Positions 1-11,589 are shown, numbered from the stretch's first letter. The stretch: 64,000 nucleotides of DNA from Osedax fenrisi (GCA_964019155.1 OZ025243.1:24630944-24694943); one strand, 5' to 3'. Notes: generated from the letters alone by a model not told the origin. A program made the numbers and translations.

Positions 1-620
1 CAACAATAATATTGACCCCAGAGTTAACCAGTTCAACTTTTTGGGCAGTCTCGTCCCCAACTGTCCAGATGTCGTTCTGCTAAGAATTTCGATGGCGTCC
101 CAGGCTTTTGGCAGACTTAGAAAGACAATATGGACTTCCAGTGGAGTATCTACAAAACTCAAGATTATACTCTAGAAAGCTCTCATTCTCCCAATAGCTA
201 TATACGGGTCAGAGACATGGACGTCGTCCATTGGACGATGAGGCAAAAAGAGTTAAATTCCATGCTGGTTTTCGAAATGAAGTGTTTAAGAGCTATCCTT
301 CGAGTCACAAGGAGTGACAGACTCAGTAATATAGCAATTCGAAAATCACTGAACGTAGTTGAAACTATAGAAGAGTTAACTGTGAAAAGATAACTTCGTT
401 GGTTCAGTGATGTATCAAGAAGCCGAGATATAATTGATGCTAGCTACAAGTTGAACTTCACAAATTTAAGACAAATAGGACGTCTATTAAATAGATTGTC
501 GGATGGCATCAGAGAGAATAAGTGGCGTTCCACTTCTGACCTTGGAAAGAAGGGCAGCAGACAGAGAGTCCTACACAAATCAAGTGTACATGTTTTCTGC
601 ATGGGGACGCAAATTCCTAA
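1..620 (+). mobile_element. Decayed LINE 3' end (reverse transcriptase C-terminal region)
   Basis: The plus strand encodes a non-LTR retrotransposon RT tail. It reads NQFNFLGSLV near 30, then a block around 265-390 containing KCLRAILRVTRSDRLSNIAI, then RWFSDVSR and GRLLNRLSDGIRENKWR, ending near 600. The reading is split by frame changes near 170-240 and a stop at 391-393. The pattern of a leucine/arginine-rich helix followed by a final basic segment is typical of LINE ORF2 C-termini. The 5' part lies outside the window. The tail differs from the other LINEs here, so it is probably another family. Clearly inactive. Confidence 0.7.
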
Positions 621-766
621 ATAACTAAGTCAAGTATGATATATACACTTTATATTGTTAGTGTACGACACTCCCAAATTATGTGTATATATATATATAT
701 ATAGGAATCGTGCATTATATCTAATATTGAATTGCATATTGGCCACAGCGCATCACGTGGTCACAT

Positions 767-876
767 ATAGATACCGTCACGCATCAATGAACACATGCGA
801 CGGACTACGTATATATAACTATGATTTCATGGTATTGAAACAGTCGCATGTGTTCATTGATGCGTGACGGTCTATA
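767..876. repeat. Foldback element with ~34 bp arms
   Basis: The arm at about 767-801 contains CGTCACGCATCAATGAACAC and recurs inverted at about 842-876, with a spacer of about 40 bp. The arms match almost perfectly. It looks like a small MITE or foldback insertion downstream of the annexin gene. Confidence 0.7.
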
Positions 877-1047
877 TAAGTCTATAGACTGTTAACTAAT
901 ATTCAAAAGTTTTCGCTCATTTTAATCTTAACATATAATTATAGTATATTCTATAATTAATATTATCGTAATATAAAAATCGGTTATAATTATTATATTT
1001 AATATATATAAATAAAGCTTAATTTATTATTTCGATATAGGTATATG

Positions 1048-1049
<2 letters not shown>

Positions 1050-1106
<57 letters not shown>
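1050..1106. repeat. (TA)n microsatellite
   Basis: An uninterrupted alternating TA tract of nearly 60 bp. Similar long tracts occur at 3991-4037, 4412-4462, 19223-19263, 36769-36812, 38489-38549 and 41953-42006. Reading frames across them give artificial Tyr-Ile repeats, not genes. Confidence 0.95.
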
Positions 1107-1108
<2 letters not shown>

Positions 1109-1338
1109 CATGTAGTTGATATGTTCCATTCATATTTTATTGAACCACACCGTAACGAAAACATATAGATACTACGAAACTACGACATGTCATCCATCGA
1201 ATAGTGTTACGATCTGCCATTCCATCATACATTTCCGTAGTCATTGGTGCCCGCGTCCACGTGACAATGTTCAACGACGATAAATGTATTACGCGATGGC
1301 AATTAAGTTCTTAATTCGATGAACGCGATTCGGTATTT

Positions 1339-2432
1339 CTATTTACATTCCAATATGGTCAAAATTAACAACTGGAAAAATCCGCTGGTCAGTTCCTGTT
1401 TCGTGATAATGTGTTGTGTAATTAACGATTTAGTGTGTTACTCGAGTTATAATTACGGTTGCATATTATATTTCGATAACCACAATAGTTAAGTTTCATA
1501 ATAATATTATAGGTTATTAATAAATAGGTTATACATAATATAAATAATAATATTTATGTTTTAGAAGTTTTGTAGTTGTTATTGTTGTTGTTGTTGCTTT
1601 TATTGTTGCTTTTATTGTTATTATTATTTATAAACATGCATAGAAATAATAGTTAATTTTTTATACATACTTATTTTAATGAGCTTCAAATAATAATGTT
1701 AAATGTTTATATTGTAGTCTTGCAGTTAATATAATAACAACAACAACAGCACCTATAACAATGTATAGTAACCGTAATAGCTTTATCGAGGGTGACGTTG
1801 TAGAGTTTCTGATACCACTTCTTGATCTGAACCATGTCTATCTCGCATCTCGAGATGAGTAATCTCATCAGGTCTTTATTGGCGTTAGGGTCGATAGTGA
1901 ACTGTAGGTAGTGGTGCGCTAGGGGTTAAACGAGTAGGTGGGGCGCGGTGATAGAGAGTAGATGGGGTAAAATGTCACGTGTGCACTCGGTGTTAATTAG
2001 GGGTTAACGAGGTTAACTGGGGTTAATAGGGTATTATTATTTTTAAGCGCGGCGATAGAGGATAAATCGATGAGGGGATGCCACCAACTTAAAATAATAG
2101 GGAGATATAAACTCTTGTCCCCCATGAAATATTATTAATTATTTTGTATTTTAATTGAATTTGGTCCAACATCTGAAAAATCATTGCGGAGGCCATGTCT
2201 ATATATAGGGCCGTGTATTGTATACGGAGTACTAGTATTAATGCAGGTATGTCTTTTTTTATTAATAAGTAATATATATATAATATATATATGTATATTA
2301 ATTTTACAGAACCTTATTTATCACTTCTTTGAATCGCTTCGCAAAATATCTCGGAGTATCACTTGCCAAATCAACTAGTGAAATATCATTATTAATAACT
2401 AATCGTTCATGTATATTAAAATATATTAAATC

Positions 2433-2467
<35 letters not shown>

Positions 2468-3990
2468 GTTATTTTATTTTGGTGGAGTCCTTTTATCCGA
2501 TCCATGAACTTAGATAAAGTGTTCACTTATAACGTAATAATGCTATAATGTCCCTTCCAATATGCTCTCATGTTAAGGCATCCATGGTTTTAACGAGAGC
2601 CGTTTATTTATTTATATACAATTATTTAATATAACTTATTAATATTATTTAAGACCTAATTTAATGGTCCGGATGGGGATTGAACTTGCGTCCTATAGGA
2701 TACTGCTTGTGTATCTGAAGCATTATATAAATGAACCACATCTTGTTATATATATATCATATATCATATCATAATATATTTAGTAATATATACTAATATT
2801 TCACTTTATTCATTGATGATTAATCAACAAACGTATATTACTATAATAATAATGTTAACAAAGTATACTTCAACTGACACACTATTGCTGTGACATAACT
2901 ACTGTTATTGCATAACCCTACCAGTAGTAGTAGGGTACTATGAAGTAATCCCGCGCATGACAAGCGCTATCTTTGAGCGCCTTCACGGCGTCCCTGAACC
3001 CCTCGACGCCGTCCGTTAGCGGAGCTCTCGCTAACGTAACTATTACTATGACATAACTACTTCAATACACAATATATTAATGTTACGTAACCCTACTATA
3101 ACGTAACCATACTATGACGCAACACTATATATTATATATCCCTAAGTATGACGTAAACCTATGTATGACGTAACCCTATTATGACATAACACTAGGTATG
3201 ACATAACCCTAAATATGACGTAACAATAGGTATGACGCAATCCAACTATGACGCAATTCCGCGTATGAAGTAAGCCCGCGTACGACTAACGCGTATCTTT
3301 GAGCGCCTTCACGATATCTCCGTCCATGAGCCCCTCGATAGCGTCGGTCAGGGGTAACTCCGAGTTCTTGTTGTACTCGAACTTGATGAGGTCTATGTGC
3401 GTGAAGCTCTTGAAGGCGAACAGGTCGCTGAAGATGTTCTCATCATCGTTAGGGTCGAACCGGTAGAGGAGCTGTCGGGTGAGGGGGGGTTAGGTAGGGT
3501 AACCGGGTGAATGCACTACGGGGAGGGGTAGGTATAGTAACTGAGCAGGCGCAACGGAGCGGGAGATTAGGTACGTCGAAGCGGCAAGCATGCGCAGGGG
3601 GTAACTGGGTGCATGAGGGGTATACTACTGCAGTATGCATGGGTGTATGCGGGGGTGTTAGGTACAGTAACTGCTCAGGCGCAACGGAGCGGGGGGTTTA
3701 GATAGGGCAACGGCGCGCATGCCCCACAAGGGAACAGGTTATATACAGTACAGTGTACGGCGTGTATTGTAATCGATTACACTTGCATACAAGAGATAAT
3801 GTGTACAATAAATGTACATGCCCACTATATATAGGTTATGTGTATGTAGTACATACACGCATGCGTACACACATAATAGATTAGGTATAGAGTAACTGGT
3901 CAGGCACACAGGCTAGATTAGGGGGAAGGTCATTTACCGTTGGTCGATAAGATGCGTATGTTGGTGGGCGATTGTATTCGGAAGAGCTTA

Positions 3991-4050
<60 letters not shown>

Positions 4051-4410
4051 CAGTATCCGTAGACAATGTGGATGCTATTGCTATTGTTATTTTATTTGTG
4101 TTGTCGAGTCCTTATATCTAGTAACTTAGATGAGAGTTTACTAAATTGTATATTAATTATGTTATATTATATTATATTAATTACATAAGAAAATTTCTAA
4201 CTATTATCTTAATACCTATATTACTGGTGCGGACGGAGTGTAATCCCTATTGTATGTCATACAGTGTATGTAAGTCTGACACGTGAGTCAGATGTGTCAC
4301 GTGTAATACTAGGACACATGACACTATGCATAGTATTGTACGTATTAGATGTTAGGTAAATGTACAACAATTTGTATGAATGAAAGTTTCATTGGGAAAT
4401 GTAGATAACA

Positions 4411-4470
<60 letters not shown>

Positions 4471-5436
4471 ACGTGTGTGTGTGACACTTACTGCTGCATC
4501 AGTGTAAGCCTCATCTTTGTCCTCTATCACATTCTCTATACGCTGACCCTGTGTGTTAGTAGTATATATGTATGTGTGTGTATGTATGTTTGTATGTGTG
4601 TATGTATGCGTTTTTACGAGTTATGTATTGAGTGTTAAACTCGATTAACTTATATTTTGTAAAAAGTAGTACATTTCTAAATTAAAACGATTCACTATTT
4701 CACTATTGATATCGATTATTGTACTTCCTACATACTTCCTAATACGTGTGTGTGTGTGTGTGTGGCATCGATATAGTGAGAAAGTGGACCTGTGCAATTG
4801 AATGTAGTGTATGGCACTATCCGCTAGCGGCGCTGCAGTCGGAACCCACTATCTGGCCCACTACTTTTTATTTATAATAATATTTATTTATACATATATA
4901 TATATTGATTATTACTACCAATTTTAATGTACTATCTATACTAAAAATAAAATGATATATTTAAAATACATAATATCAACATTCCTCTTAATTTTGTGTA
5001 TTTAAATTGAAGATATAATACTATTTTATTGATTTTATTGATATTTATAATTTAAATTTGATATAGATAGAAGTCACTTTAATCTATTTCGACGAAAAGC
5101 CTACTATTTTTGAAAAGCCTACATATATAATATGACTAATATCCAATCAAAATCACTGATACCATTTTGTTAATTTAACGATAAAAGTGTCATTCACGTG
5201 TCTATCTTTTACATGCATTGCGTGCGTCAATTGCTTATCCACTTTCTTTATATCGATGGTGTGTGGTAGACGTATTGCATAACTGTAATGTTACGTAACA
5301 CGCTAGTATGTGTGTGATGACGTAATAGTACACTGACCGCTGCCAATCTCTTCAGGAAGTTCTTGTACTCGCCGAGGATGTCCGAATCGAAAGCCCGGTG
5401 AAGTTCTATGTTGAAGACTGCGATTGGGGAAATAAT

Positions 5437-5473
<37 letters not shown>

Positions 5474-8240
5474 TATATAGAGTGGAAGTGACTTTAATAC
5501 AGTAATGATGGATCATCTATGATGTAATATAGTACATAGTGGAGTGGGAGAGATGGCATTTAATTTACATATATATATATATATATACACTAAATATATA
5601 TAGTATATACTATAGTGGTATAGTAGTATACTACTATAGTAATAACGATTCATTATTATGTATTAACTATTAAGTAGGTTCTCATTTATATAAAACATAT
5701 ATAAATATAATATTATATATTATAAAAAAATAAATAATATATTCTAAAGTATATAAATAAATTAGAAATAGATCAAAATATTATCCTATTTATTTATAAA
5801 GTGTCAAAATAAATAGATAATAATAATTATAATAAACATACTTCAATGAACTAATAATTATAACGATAAATAAAAATTAGAATCGTTATTATGTGCTAAT
5901 CATCATAGACTATATAGTAAATAGTATATAATATACTATATTAGTATACTAGTATACTATAGTATACTAGTATACTAGTATACTATATAGCTATATATGT
6001 ATAAACTATATAGCGTAAATAATATAAGATTTATTACCTATTTACTAACTATTCTTATATGCAAATGCGATATTATTTATTTCAACGTTTTTTCGGGTAG
6101 CCATTATTTCAGTAATAGTGTCATTCATTCTATTCTTTGCCTATCAAAACAATAATAACATTAATTATATGTGTATATATATACATGTATACTGCCTGCA
6201 TATACGATACTTTAGTGTGAAGATCTAGCTAAGATCTAGCCATGGCTATCTGTCCATATGCATACAGTTAAGTTATGGTGCTCTTGTCTAATATAAAACT
6301 GTGTTAGAACTATTTCGATAACTATATAGTTCTACATATGTCTATAACTAGGTATAGCACTATGTATATACTATATACCCATACATAATATATAACTTCT
6401 ATAGCATATACGTTATGCTATATTGCTATAACGTATATGTTAAAGGTACTAGAAAATACGAGCTTTAAACTAAGTATATCTGATATGTCATAGTATGGAT
6501 ATTAAGAAAACTATAATATAAATAATGTTCTAATATGAACTCATTTCTCTTAATATAATTACGCGTCCGACGCCATCCGTCCAAGATTTGAACCCGCCAT
6601 CTCTCGCACGTCACAACGTACCGTCGAATGGCATTGCTACCGTCTAATGAGGTGTACACTGTACAGTGTTCTCCGGCTAGTCTACTAACCTCTAAAGCTC
6701 TGTGCAGTTCGAGGGCGTCGTACTCCCCCTTCGCCGTGTACATCTTTATCATCATCTCCTGCATGTTACCGCTCAGCTCACTCTCGAAGTACTTCACCAG
6801 AGGCTGAGTAGATACGGTAGTCGTGTGTATAGATAGTGTATGGGTGTATATATACCTATAGGTACAATCAGTATTCGTAGAATACCAATACATATACGTA
6901 TATAACATTAATCGAATATTTAAATAAATGTATAATTAAACAAATTATACAACAAAAAATAATAATATTTCGCATTAGGTCGGTTCATTTGAGTGAAATA
7001 CAATTTATCATGGATTAAAATAAAATATTAAATATACACAATACCAATATATGCACGCATCCCGAAGACACTGGTAGTTATATATAAATACCTATGAATC
7101 TATATATGAATTATTTCAGAAGTCACATTATAACGTGAAAGGCTACCATTTAATATCATTATTTTATTTCTAACATCTCTAATATAACATATGTTATTGG
7201 TAATCATTTATTATCATAATTTAAATTGTATCCATATTGGGACTCGATCCCTGGCGTATATATGTTCATACATGGTTATTAAAAATAAAAAATAAAATAA
7301 ATAAATATAGTACAATATACATATAAACCTCTATATTACTATACACCCTCCTATACCCTTATATACCCATATACATCTATATATTATGATTGTATTTGTA
7401 ATAAGTGTATATATTCCGCTTTTTATAAATATGTATATCCTTTCTGATAATGTCAGAATATATATAAGATTTACATAAATAACCTTCTTGTTATTCATGT
7501 TAAATAGACGAGTGATCTCCAACCTCTGCTCCAGGGTTCTGTCTCCGGATAATGCTATCACATTCTTCTCATCAGTACCTATGGGAATGTATGGAATATT
7601 ATGTAGGAATGTTTGGAACATAATGTAGGAGCCTTTGGAACATTATGTAGGAATGTTTGGAACATTATGTAGAAACATATACAGTACAAACATAAACAAC
7701 TCAAACTGTAATATAAATATATACTTAATGAACGAGTATGATACTTTTGATTATAATTGATTATAATAAGTATTATAATTTAATCAAAGTTATTATAATT
7801 TCATAAAAACTAATATTTAACTCAACATTTTTAATAGTATATATATATAGTTGGTGAAGCTGAGAGCTAGTACTTCATGTTGGGTGCGATGAGGTGTGTT
7901 GGTGAGCATGTATTAGTGTGCATGTGTGTGAGTTCGTGTGTATATATGTGTGTGTTTATGTGTGAGTGTGTGTGTGTGAGTGTGTGTGTATGTGAGTGTG
8001 TGTGTGAGATTGTGTGTGTAGGTATATGAGTGTGTATGTGTGTGTTGGTTTGTAAACCAAAGCCAGTAAACGCCTTTATTAATATTCTGGCGTCCGACAG
8101 CGCATTAAAGTTAGACTTGGAGATGATGGTTCCTTGCGTAATCACCGGAACTGAGTCTATTATCGACGAGTTCATCTGACACGTGACACACCGCGTTATT
8201 AACGATCAGTGGTGACATGTATAAATGGGTGTGTAGGTGT

Positions 8241-8281
<41 letters not shown>

Positions 8282-8611
8282 TAATATCAAAATTTAGGCA
8301 TGCATGACCATGGTAAACGAAGAAGCGCAATGCTTATCTAGTCGTTTACCCATATATATAGGTTAGTTCGGATATGTATGACCTATAGGTCATATAGTAG
8401 ATATCCTATAGTAGATAGTCTGGAGTCGTGTTCACACATATTCTAGCATGTCAGATGGAGACGAAATTAAGATTTACGAAAACATAAATATGCATATAAT
8501 ACCGATACGAAACCCTTTCAAACAACGGATTAATGGAGTGATCGAAATTCCTAGAACAATAAATTACACATATCTTATACTAATTCAGTCACGTATACGT
8601 ATACGAATATA

Positions 8612-8647
<36 letters not shown>

Positions 8648-10282
8648 TATAGGAATCGCATTATATTTATGCTCTATATAAGGGTATGCTTCATAACACG
8701 ATAACTTACAGTTACTGACAGTTATCATTACTACAATACACTGTACCGATATATGTTACCACCTCGTGAGGTTGTTAGATGTCTTCGTTGTACCTAACTT
8801 ATAGAGGTGGATAATAAATACGATATCGCTATAAGTTTGCTTTTATAAATATTATTACATTTAGCACATATATTTTATATGTACCTATAGGCATATCGGC
8901 CTATCATATTATCCTATATGCCTATGCCTATATATAGGCATATCTATAGATAATATTAGGACAAAATCGCTTTATCATAATCGCTTTATGTTTGACAATG
9001 GTATAATGCAGATAGTTTATAACCTGCATTCTGTATATATCTATAGATATGTTTATCTATGCGAATAAGTCTATGCTATTGGTGTAGTAGTTGGTGTATA
9101 TTTACTTTATAAGTGTTCATAACAAGATACTGCAGTTGTGCATGCTTTAAGTACACATAAGTTAGAGGTGCATAATACAATTATATAAATCACCGACCAT
9201 ACTGTATATGTATAACTAATATATTATGTATACCACCATATTAATATATGTTATATACTTATTTATAAAATTGTCAAATATAAATAGTCCACTAATTTAA
9301 CTAATTTAGTATACATTTATAAAATATGTAAATATACATTTTATTTCATTATTTATAATATTAAACCTGGTCTGTTGTTCTAAACATCTGATAAAATATG
9401 TATTATTATTAATATTATTATTATTATTTTATTATTTAATTTAACATCACAAATCAACTTTATCGTCATAATCATAAACATTATAATTATAATAATATGT
9501 AATAATAATACTATATTAATCATATATATTATATATATAACCATTTGCTGATTCATATTGTTCATACCTCCCATCCCAGAAGTATTACCCATTTGGCCTA
9601 TATTACCTCCCATATATCCCATGTTACTCCCCATTTGTCCCATATTACCACCCATATTACCTCCTATTCCACCCATATTATTTCCCATTCCTCCCATATT
9701 ATTTCCCATTCCACCCATATTACCTCCCATGTTACCCCCCATATTACCTCCCATATTACTTCCTATATTACCTCCCATACCCCCCATATTATTACACATT
9801 CCCCCCATATTACCTCCCATACCCCCCATATTATTACACATTCCCCCCATATTACCACCCATACCCCCCATGTTACCATACATTCCACCCATGTTATTGC
9901 CCATCATACTATGCATACTAGTATTGCCCATACCCCCCATGTTCGATAGGTTATTCAGACTGTTCATAGATTTCAGGTTTCCCATACTCTGCATGTTCAT
10001 CAGGTTTCCGGAGCTTAGGACGTTCTGCATGGGCCCCATCAGCCCCATATTGCTTCCGCTATTCAAACCGCCCAGGATAGGGCTATTCCCGCCGGGGCTG
10101 AGGTTCTGATTGGCCGAAAGGGCGGCCATGTTACTGACGAGTAGTTGCTTCATCGCTTTCGCTTGTTTTGTGGCTAGTTTGTCTCGTTCTTTTTCGGCTA
10201 CTTTTTCGGCGGCTTTTTCCGCTGCTCTTTCTTTTTCTCTTTTGTTTGAGATTTCTTTGGATGGTAACCTTTTCGAAGCCAT
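1339..10282 (-). CDS. Annexin with long Gly/Met/Asn-rich N-terminal domain
   Basis: Annexins bind acidic phospholipid membranes in a Ca2+-dependent way. Exons, 5' to 3' on the minus strand: 10282-9542, 8175-8058, 7578-7484, 6803-6690, 6140-6050, 5417-5338, 4548-4492, 3471-3291, 2231-2182, 1901-1773, 1395-1339. Every junction keeps phase, giving 1713 nt: 570 residues plus stop TAG. Residues 1-247 are the N-terminal domain; 262-570 are the core. Repeat 1 has the intact loop GFGTDEKN and a downstream SELSG acidic residue, a type II Ca2+ site. Repeat 2 has ITEIMATRKNVEI but the loop is AKNRMNDT. Repeat 3 reads DENIFSDLF with loop FDPNDDEN. Repeat 4 reads LMRLLISRCEIDM with loop IDPNANKD, ending SGFFQLLILTILECK. 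So only repeat 1 keeps the canonical loop. Introns are AG-terminated with GT donors (often GTTAGT), except after 2182, where no GT donor fits. Family assignment is firm; the link to exon 1 is phase-consistent but inferred. Confidence 0.88.
1910..2060. repeat. GC-richer GGTTAA-type intronic repeat
   Basis: Degenerate repeats of GGGGTTAA/GGTTAACGAGG with two copies of a GCGCGGTGATAGAG-like motif, inside an annexin intron. They resemble the GGTTAGGTAGGGTAAC repeats at 3480-3720. No coding signal seen. Confidence 0.5.
2470..2745 (-). repeat. Possible tRNA-derived SINE
   Basis: Minus-strand 2745-2665 has a tRNA-like T-arm (AGTTCAATCCCC) followed by CATCCGGACC. The adjoining body at 2470-2520 is similar to 4080-4140, next to a second T-arm-like stretch near 4225-4250. 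Comparable T-arm motifs lie on the minus strand near 7225-7260 and 6575-6600. An intact cloverleaf is not evident, so these are remnants at best. Confidence 0.35.
2860..3290. repeat. Degenerate ~16 bp minisatellite and partial exon copy
   Basis: An array built on a TATGACGTAACCCTA-like unit, changing from copy to copy, inside the annexin intron after exon 8. Embedded at about 2941-3035 is a second copy of the last ~100 bases of annexin exon 8. On the minus strand it is open and reads APLTDGVEGF, then AVKALKDS. The matching exon reads LPLTDAIEGLMDG, then IVKALKDT. It is probably a duplicated exon fragment. Confidence 0.65.
3480..3720. repeat. GC-rich degenerate intronic repeat
   Basis: Two to three related blocks, each containing a GGTAGGTATAGTAACTG-like start followed by CAGGCGCAACGGAGCGGG (near 3550 and 3675). 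A shorter relative lies near 3890. It is in the annexin intron upstream of exon 8. The composition is strikingly GC-rich for this window. No coding pattern. Confidence 0.6.
4080..4275 (-). repeat. Second copy of possible SINE
   Basis: Shares the TGTTATTTTATTT..GAGTCCTT..ACTTAGAT body with 2470-2520 and ends in a diverged T-arm-like GGACGGAGTGTAATCCC. Located in an annexin intron. Weak evidence; homology between the two copies is the main support. Confidence 0.35.
7900..8050. repeat. (GT)n-rich microsatellite in annexin intron 2
   Basis: A long imperfect TGTGTG/GAGTGTG tract immediately 3' of annexin exon 2 on the transcript. The His-Thr-rich minus-strand reading frame through it is intron read-through, not protein. 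Confidence 0.85.
8448..8612 (+). CDS. Small ORF of unknown function
   Basis: An open frame of 54 codons, beginning MSDGDEIKIYENI and containing IPIRNPFKQRINGV, lies antisense in annexin intron 1 between two AT-repeat blocks. Codon use is not purely low complexity, unlike most short frames nearby. I do not recognise a family. It could be an exon of an unidentified plus-strand transcript or chance. Confidence 0.2.
9542..10282 (-). CDS. Annexin first exon: low-complexity N-terminal domain
   Basis: This exon encodes 247 residues. Residues 1-50 are a basic, helical, Ala/Lys/Glu-rich segment (EKAAEKVAEKERDK). Residues 60-130 are Ser/Asn/Met/Gly-rich. About 130-247 are degenerate GNMGGM repeats, ending NQQM. 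It stops at a GT donor (9541-9540) in phase 0 and joins the phase-0 acceptor before 8175. Long Gly-rich disordered N-termini are known in annexins A7 and A11, but a Met/Asn/Gly repeat of this kind is not one I recognise. Two long plus-strand open frames opposite it are shadows of the repeat. An annexin starting at the Met encoded at 8175 is an alternative. Confidence 0.75.
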
Positions 10283-10432
10283 TGCTGTTAGGGTTATTAT
10301 ATTTAAGTTATGTAATTATGGACGTTAACATTAGCCGGCTATTGTTGGGTAGACTGACGTGTGAAACTTATGCGACTCGTAGAATTTTATATTTAGATAT
10401 AGAGAAAAGTAATTGTAATAAACATTAATTTA

Positions 10433-10471
<39 letters not shown>

Positions 10472-10500
10472 ATATTTAAATTATATAAAAATAAAAAGTA
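10283..10500 (-). promoter_or_regulatory. Annexin 5' flank with splice-acceptor-like site at ATG
   Basis: Just 5' of the annexin ATG the minus strand reads AACCCTAACAG then CAATGG, so a plausible 3' splice site lies two bases before the start. This suggests a 5' UTR intron or a trans-splice acceptor. The rest is AT-rich, with a TA tract at about 10438-10462. No core promoter can be defined. Confidence 0.35.
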
Positions 10501-11241
10501 TTGGGGAGAGTATACAATTACCGACCACTAAATGACTATTTGTAATAACTTATTCAATATTCCATATTTATTTAAAATTTTGTAAATAGGGTAATATTAT
10601 GGCAATACATAATGTTTCTATTTTAAATTGTTGATATAATTGTATTGATTGATAATTGTATTGAAAAGAATAAATAATGGGTCGGTAAGTGGATGTACGA
10701 CGTATATTGTACGTAATACCGACCCCCATTCTCCAATTACAAATTATAAATAATTGTAAAGTAAAATACTGACCTATTTTATTTGGATAATATAAATCAC
10801 ATGGGATCGGTATTATGGTAATTTAAGAGGTCGGTAATAGGAAAATCATATAGGTAACTATAATTAAGATAAATTAGTTAATACTTATTTAAATTATAAT
10901 ATTTTTATAATGTTTATTAAAATTAAACCAATCTACAATAGTAGGTATAACTATGCATATCATTACTTTTTATTTTAATTAATACATTATTTACAATGAT
11001 TTACAAAAAGTTATTATTCAAATATTTAAAAATTAAAACCATAATATGACATTTTATCAAATAATAATTGTATACAATCCTATAGAATTGAATATTTTGA
11101 CAAATATAATACTTATTCTTATTTACCAGATATTTATTAACAGTTCATGTATATATATAATTTTTGTTATATATCTTATAATTATTGATATACGAGAGGG
11201 GTCGGTATTAGGAGGTGTCGGTAATTGGATAATGTCCTCTA
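10501..11241 (-). mobile_element. Diverged MITE of the ACCGACCCC family
   Basis: Inverted and diverged relative to the copies at 17544-18463 and 25813-26773. It shares AATTACCGACC..TAAATGA, TTGTAATAACTTATTCAATATT and GTAAATAGGGTAATAT, and ends GGTCGGTATTAGG..GTCGGTAATTGG. No transposase is encoded. Its outer end lies directly beside the gypsy-like insertion at 11248. Confidence 0.75.
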
Positions 11242-11247
11242 TATATA

Positions 11248-11569
11248 TGTAACCGTGTAACTAGTTACATGTTATGTTATTGTTATTATTATTGAAAGTA
11301 TAAATGGATGTTATGTAATATTATGTAATAGTGTGATTGAGAAATGATTTGTATTTAATAGTGTGATGATATATATTTAATAGTGTGATTGTGAAATGAT
11401 GTGTATCTGAGCGTGACGGTGAATAGTATAAATGCGTGTGCACATGGGTAATGAAAACAATGCCAATATAATCATAAAATAAATAAGATCTAAGAAACAA
11501 CACGATTGATAACATAGTAAGTAAATTATATTTACTTCTTGGATCGCGAACCCAGCCGGCAAGGCTACA
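11248..11569 (+). repeat. 5' LTR
   Basis: 322 bp, beginning TGTAACCGTG and ending GGCTACA (TG..CA termini). Matches 16479-16800 base for base as far as I can read. Contains the element promoter by analogy; no obvious TATA position can be singled out in this AT-rich sequence. Confidence 0.95.
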
Positions 11570-11571
11570 TT

Positions 11572-11589
11572 TGGTGACAGCGGCGGGAT
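11572..11589 (+). other. tRNA primer binding site
   Basis: TGGTGACAGCGGCGGGAT lies two bases after the 5' LTR, starting with the TGG that pairs with a tRNA CCA end. The implied acceptor stem GCTGTC with discriminator A would suit a tRNA-Leu-like primer, but the tRNA is not identified. Confidence 0.7.

Larger units (their letters stand above)
626..1338. other. Annexin 3' flank, no gene seen
   Basis: AT-rich sequence between the LINE tail and the annexin stop codon. It holds a foldback at 767-876, a (TA)n tract at 1050-1106 and a somewhat less AT-rich block around 1180-1330. I found no convincing exon in that block. Annexin 3' UTR and polyadenylation signals should lie here. Confidence 0.5.

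Noticed and set aside
1180..1330. Further annexin or other coding exon in a GC-richer block
   Set aside because: No frame matches the annexin C-terminus; the true terminal exon is at 1395-1339.
3040..3290. Telomere-like or origin repeats (GTAACCCTA)
   Set aside because: The unit is a degenerate ~16 bp minisatellite, internal to a gene, not a telomeric array.
6540..6690. tRNA gene on the minus strand (GGTTCAAATC box B)
   Set aside because: No credible cloverleaf or box A spacing; kept only as a possible SINE motif.
6465..6908. Full 147-codon minus-strand frame as a separate gene
   Set aside because: Only 6803-6690 is coding (annexin repeat 1-2 boundary); the flanks are intron, bounded by AG and GT.
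7867..8175. His-Thr-rich frame after annexin exon 2
   Set aside because: The coding part ends at the donor at 8057; the remainder is a (GT)n intron.
9545..10109. Two long plus-strand open frames, His/Ser/Thr-rich and Pro/Ile-rich
   Set aside because: They are antisense shadows of the repeated codons in annexin exon 1 and have no family match.
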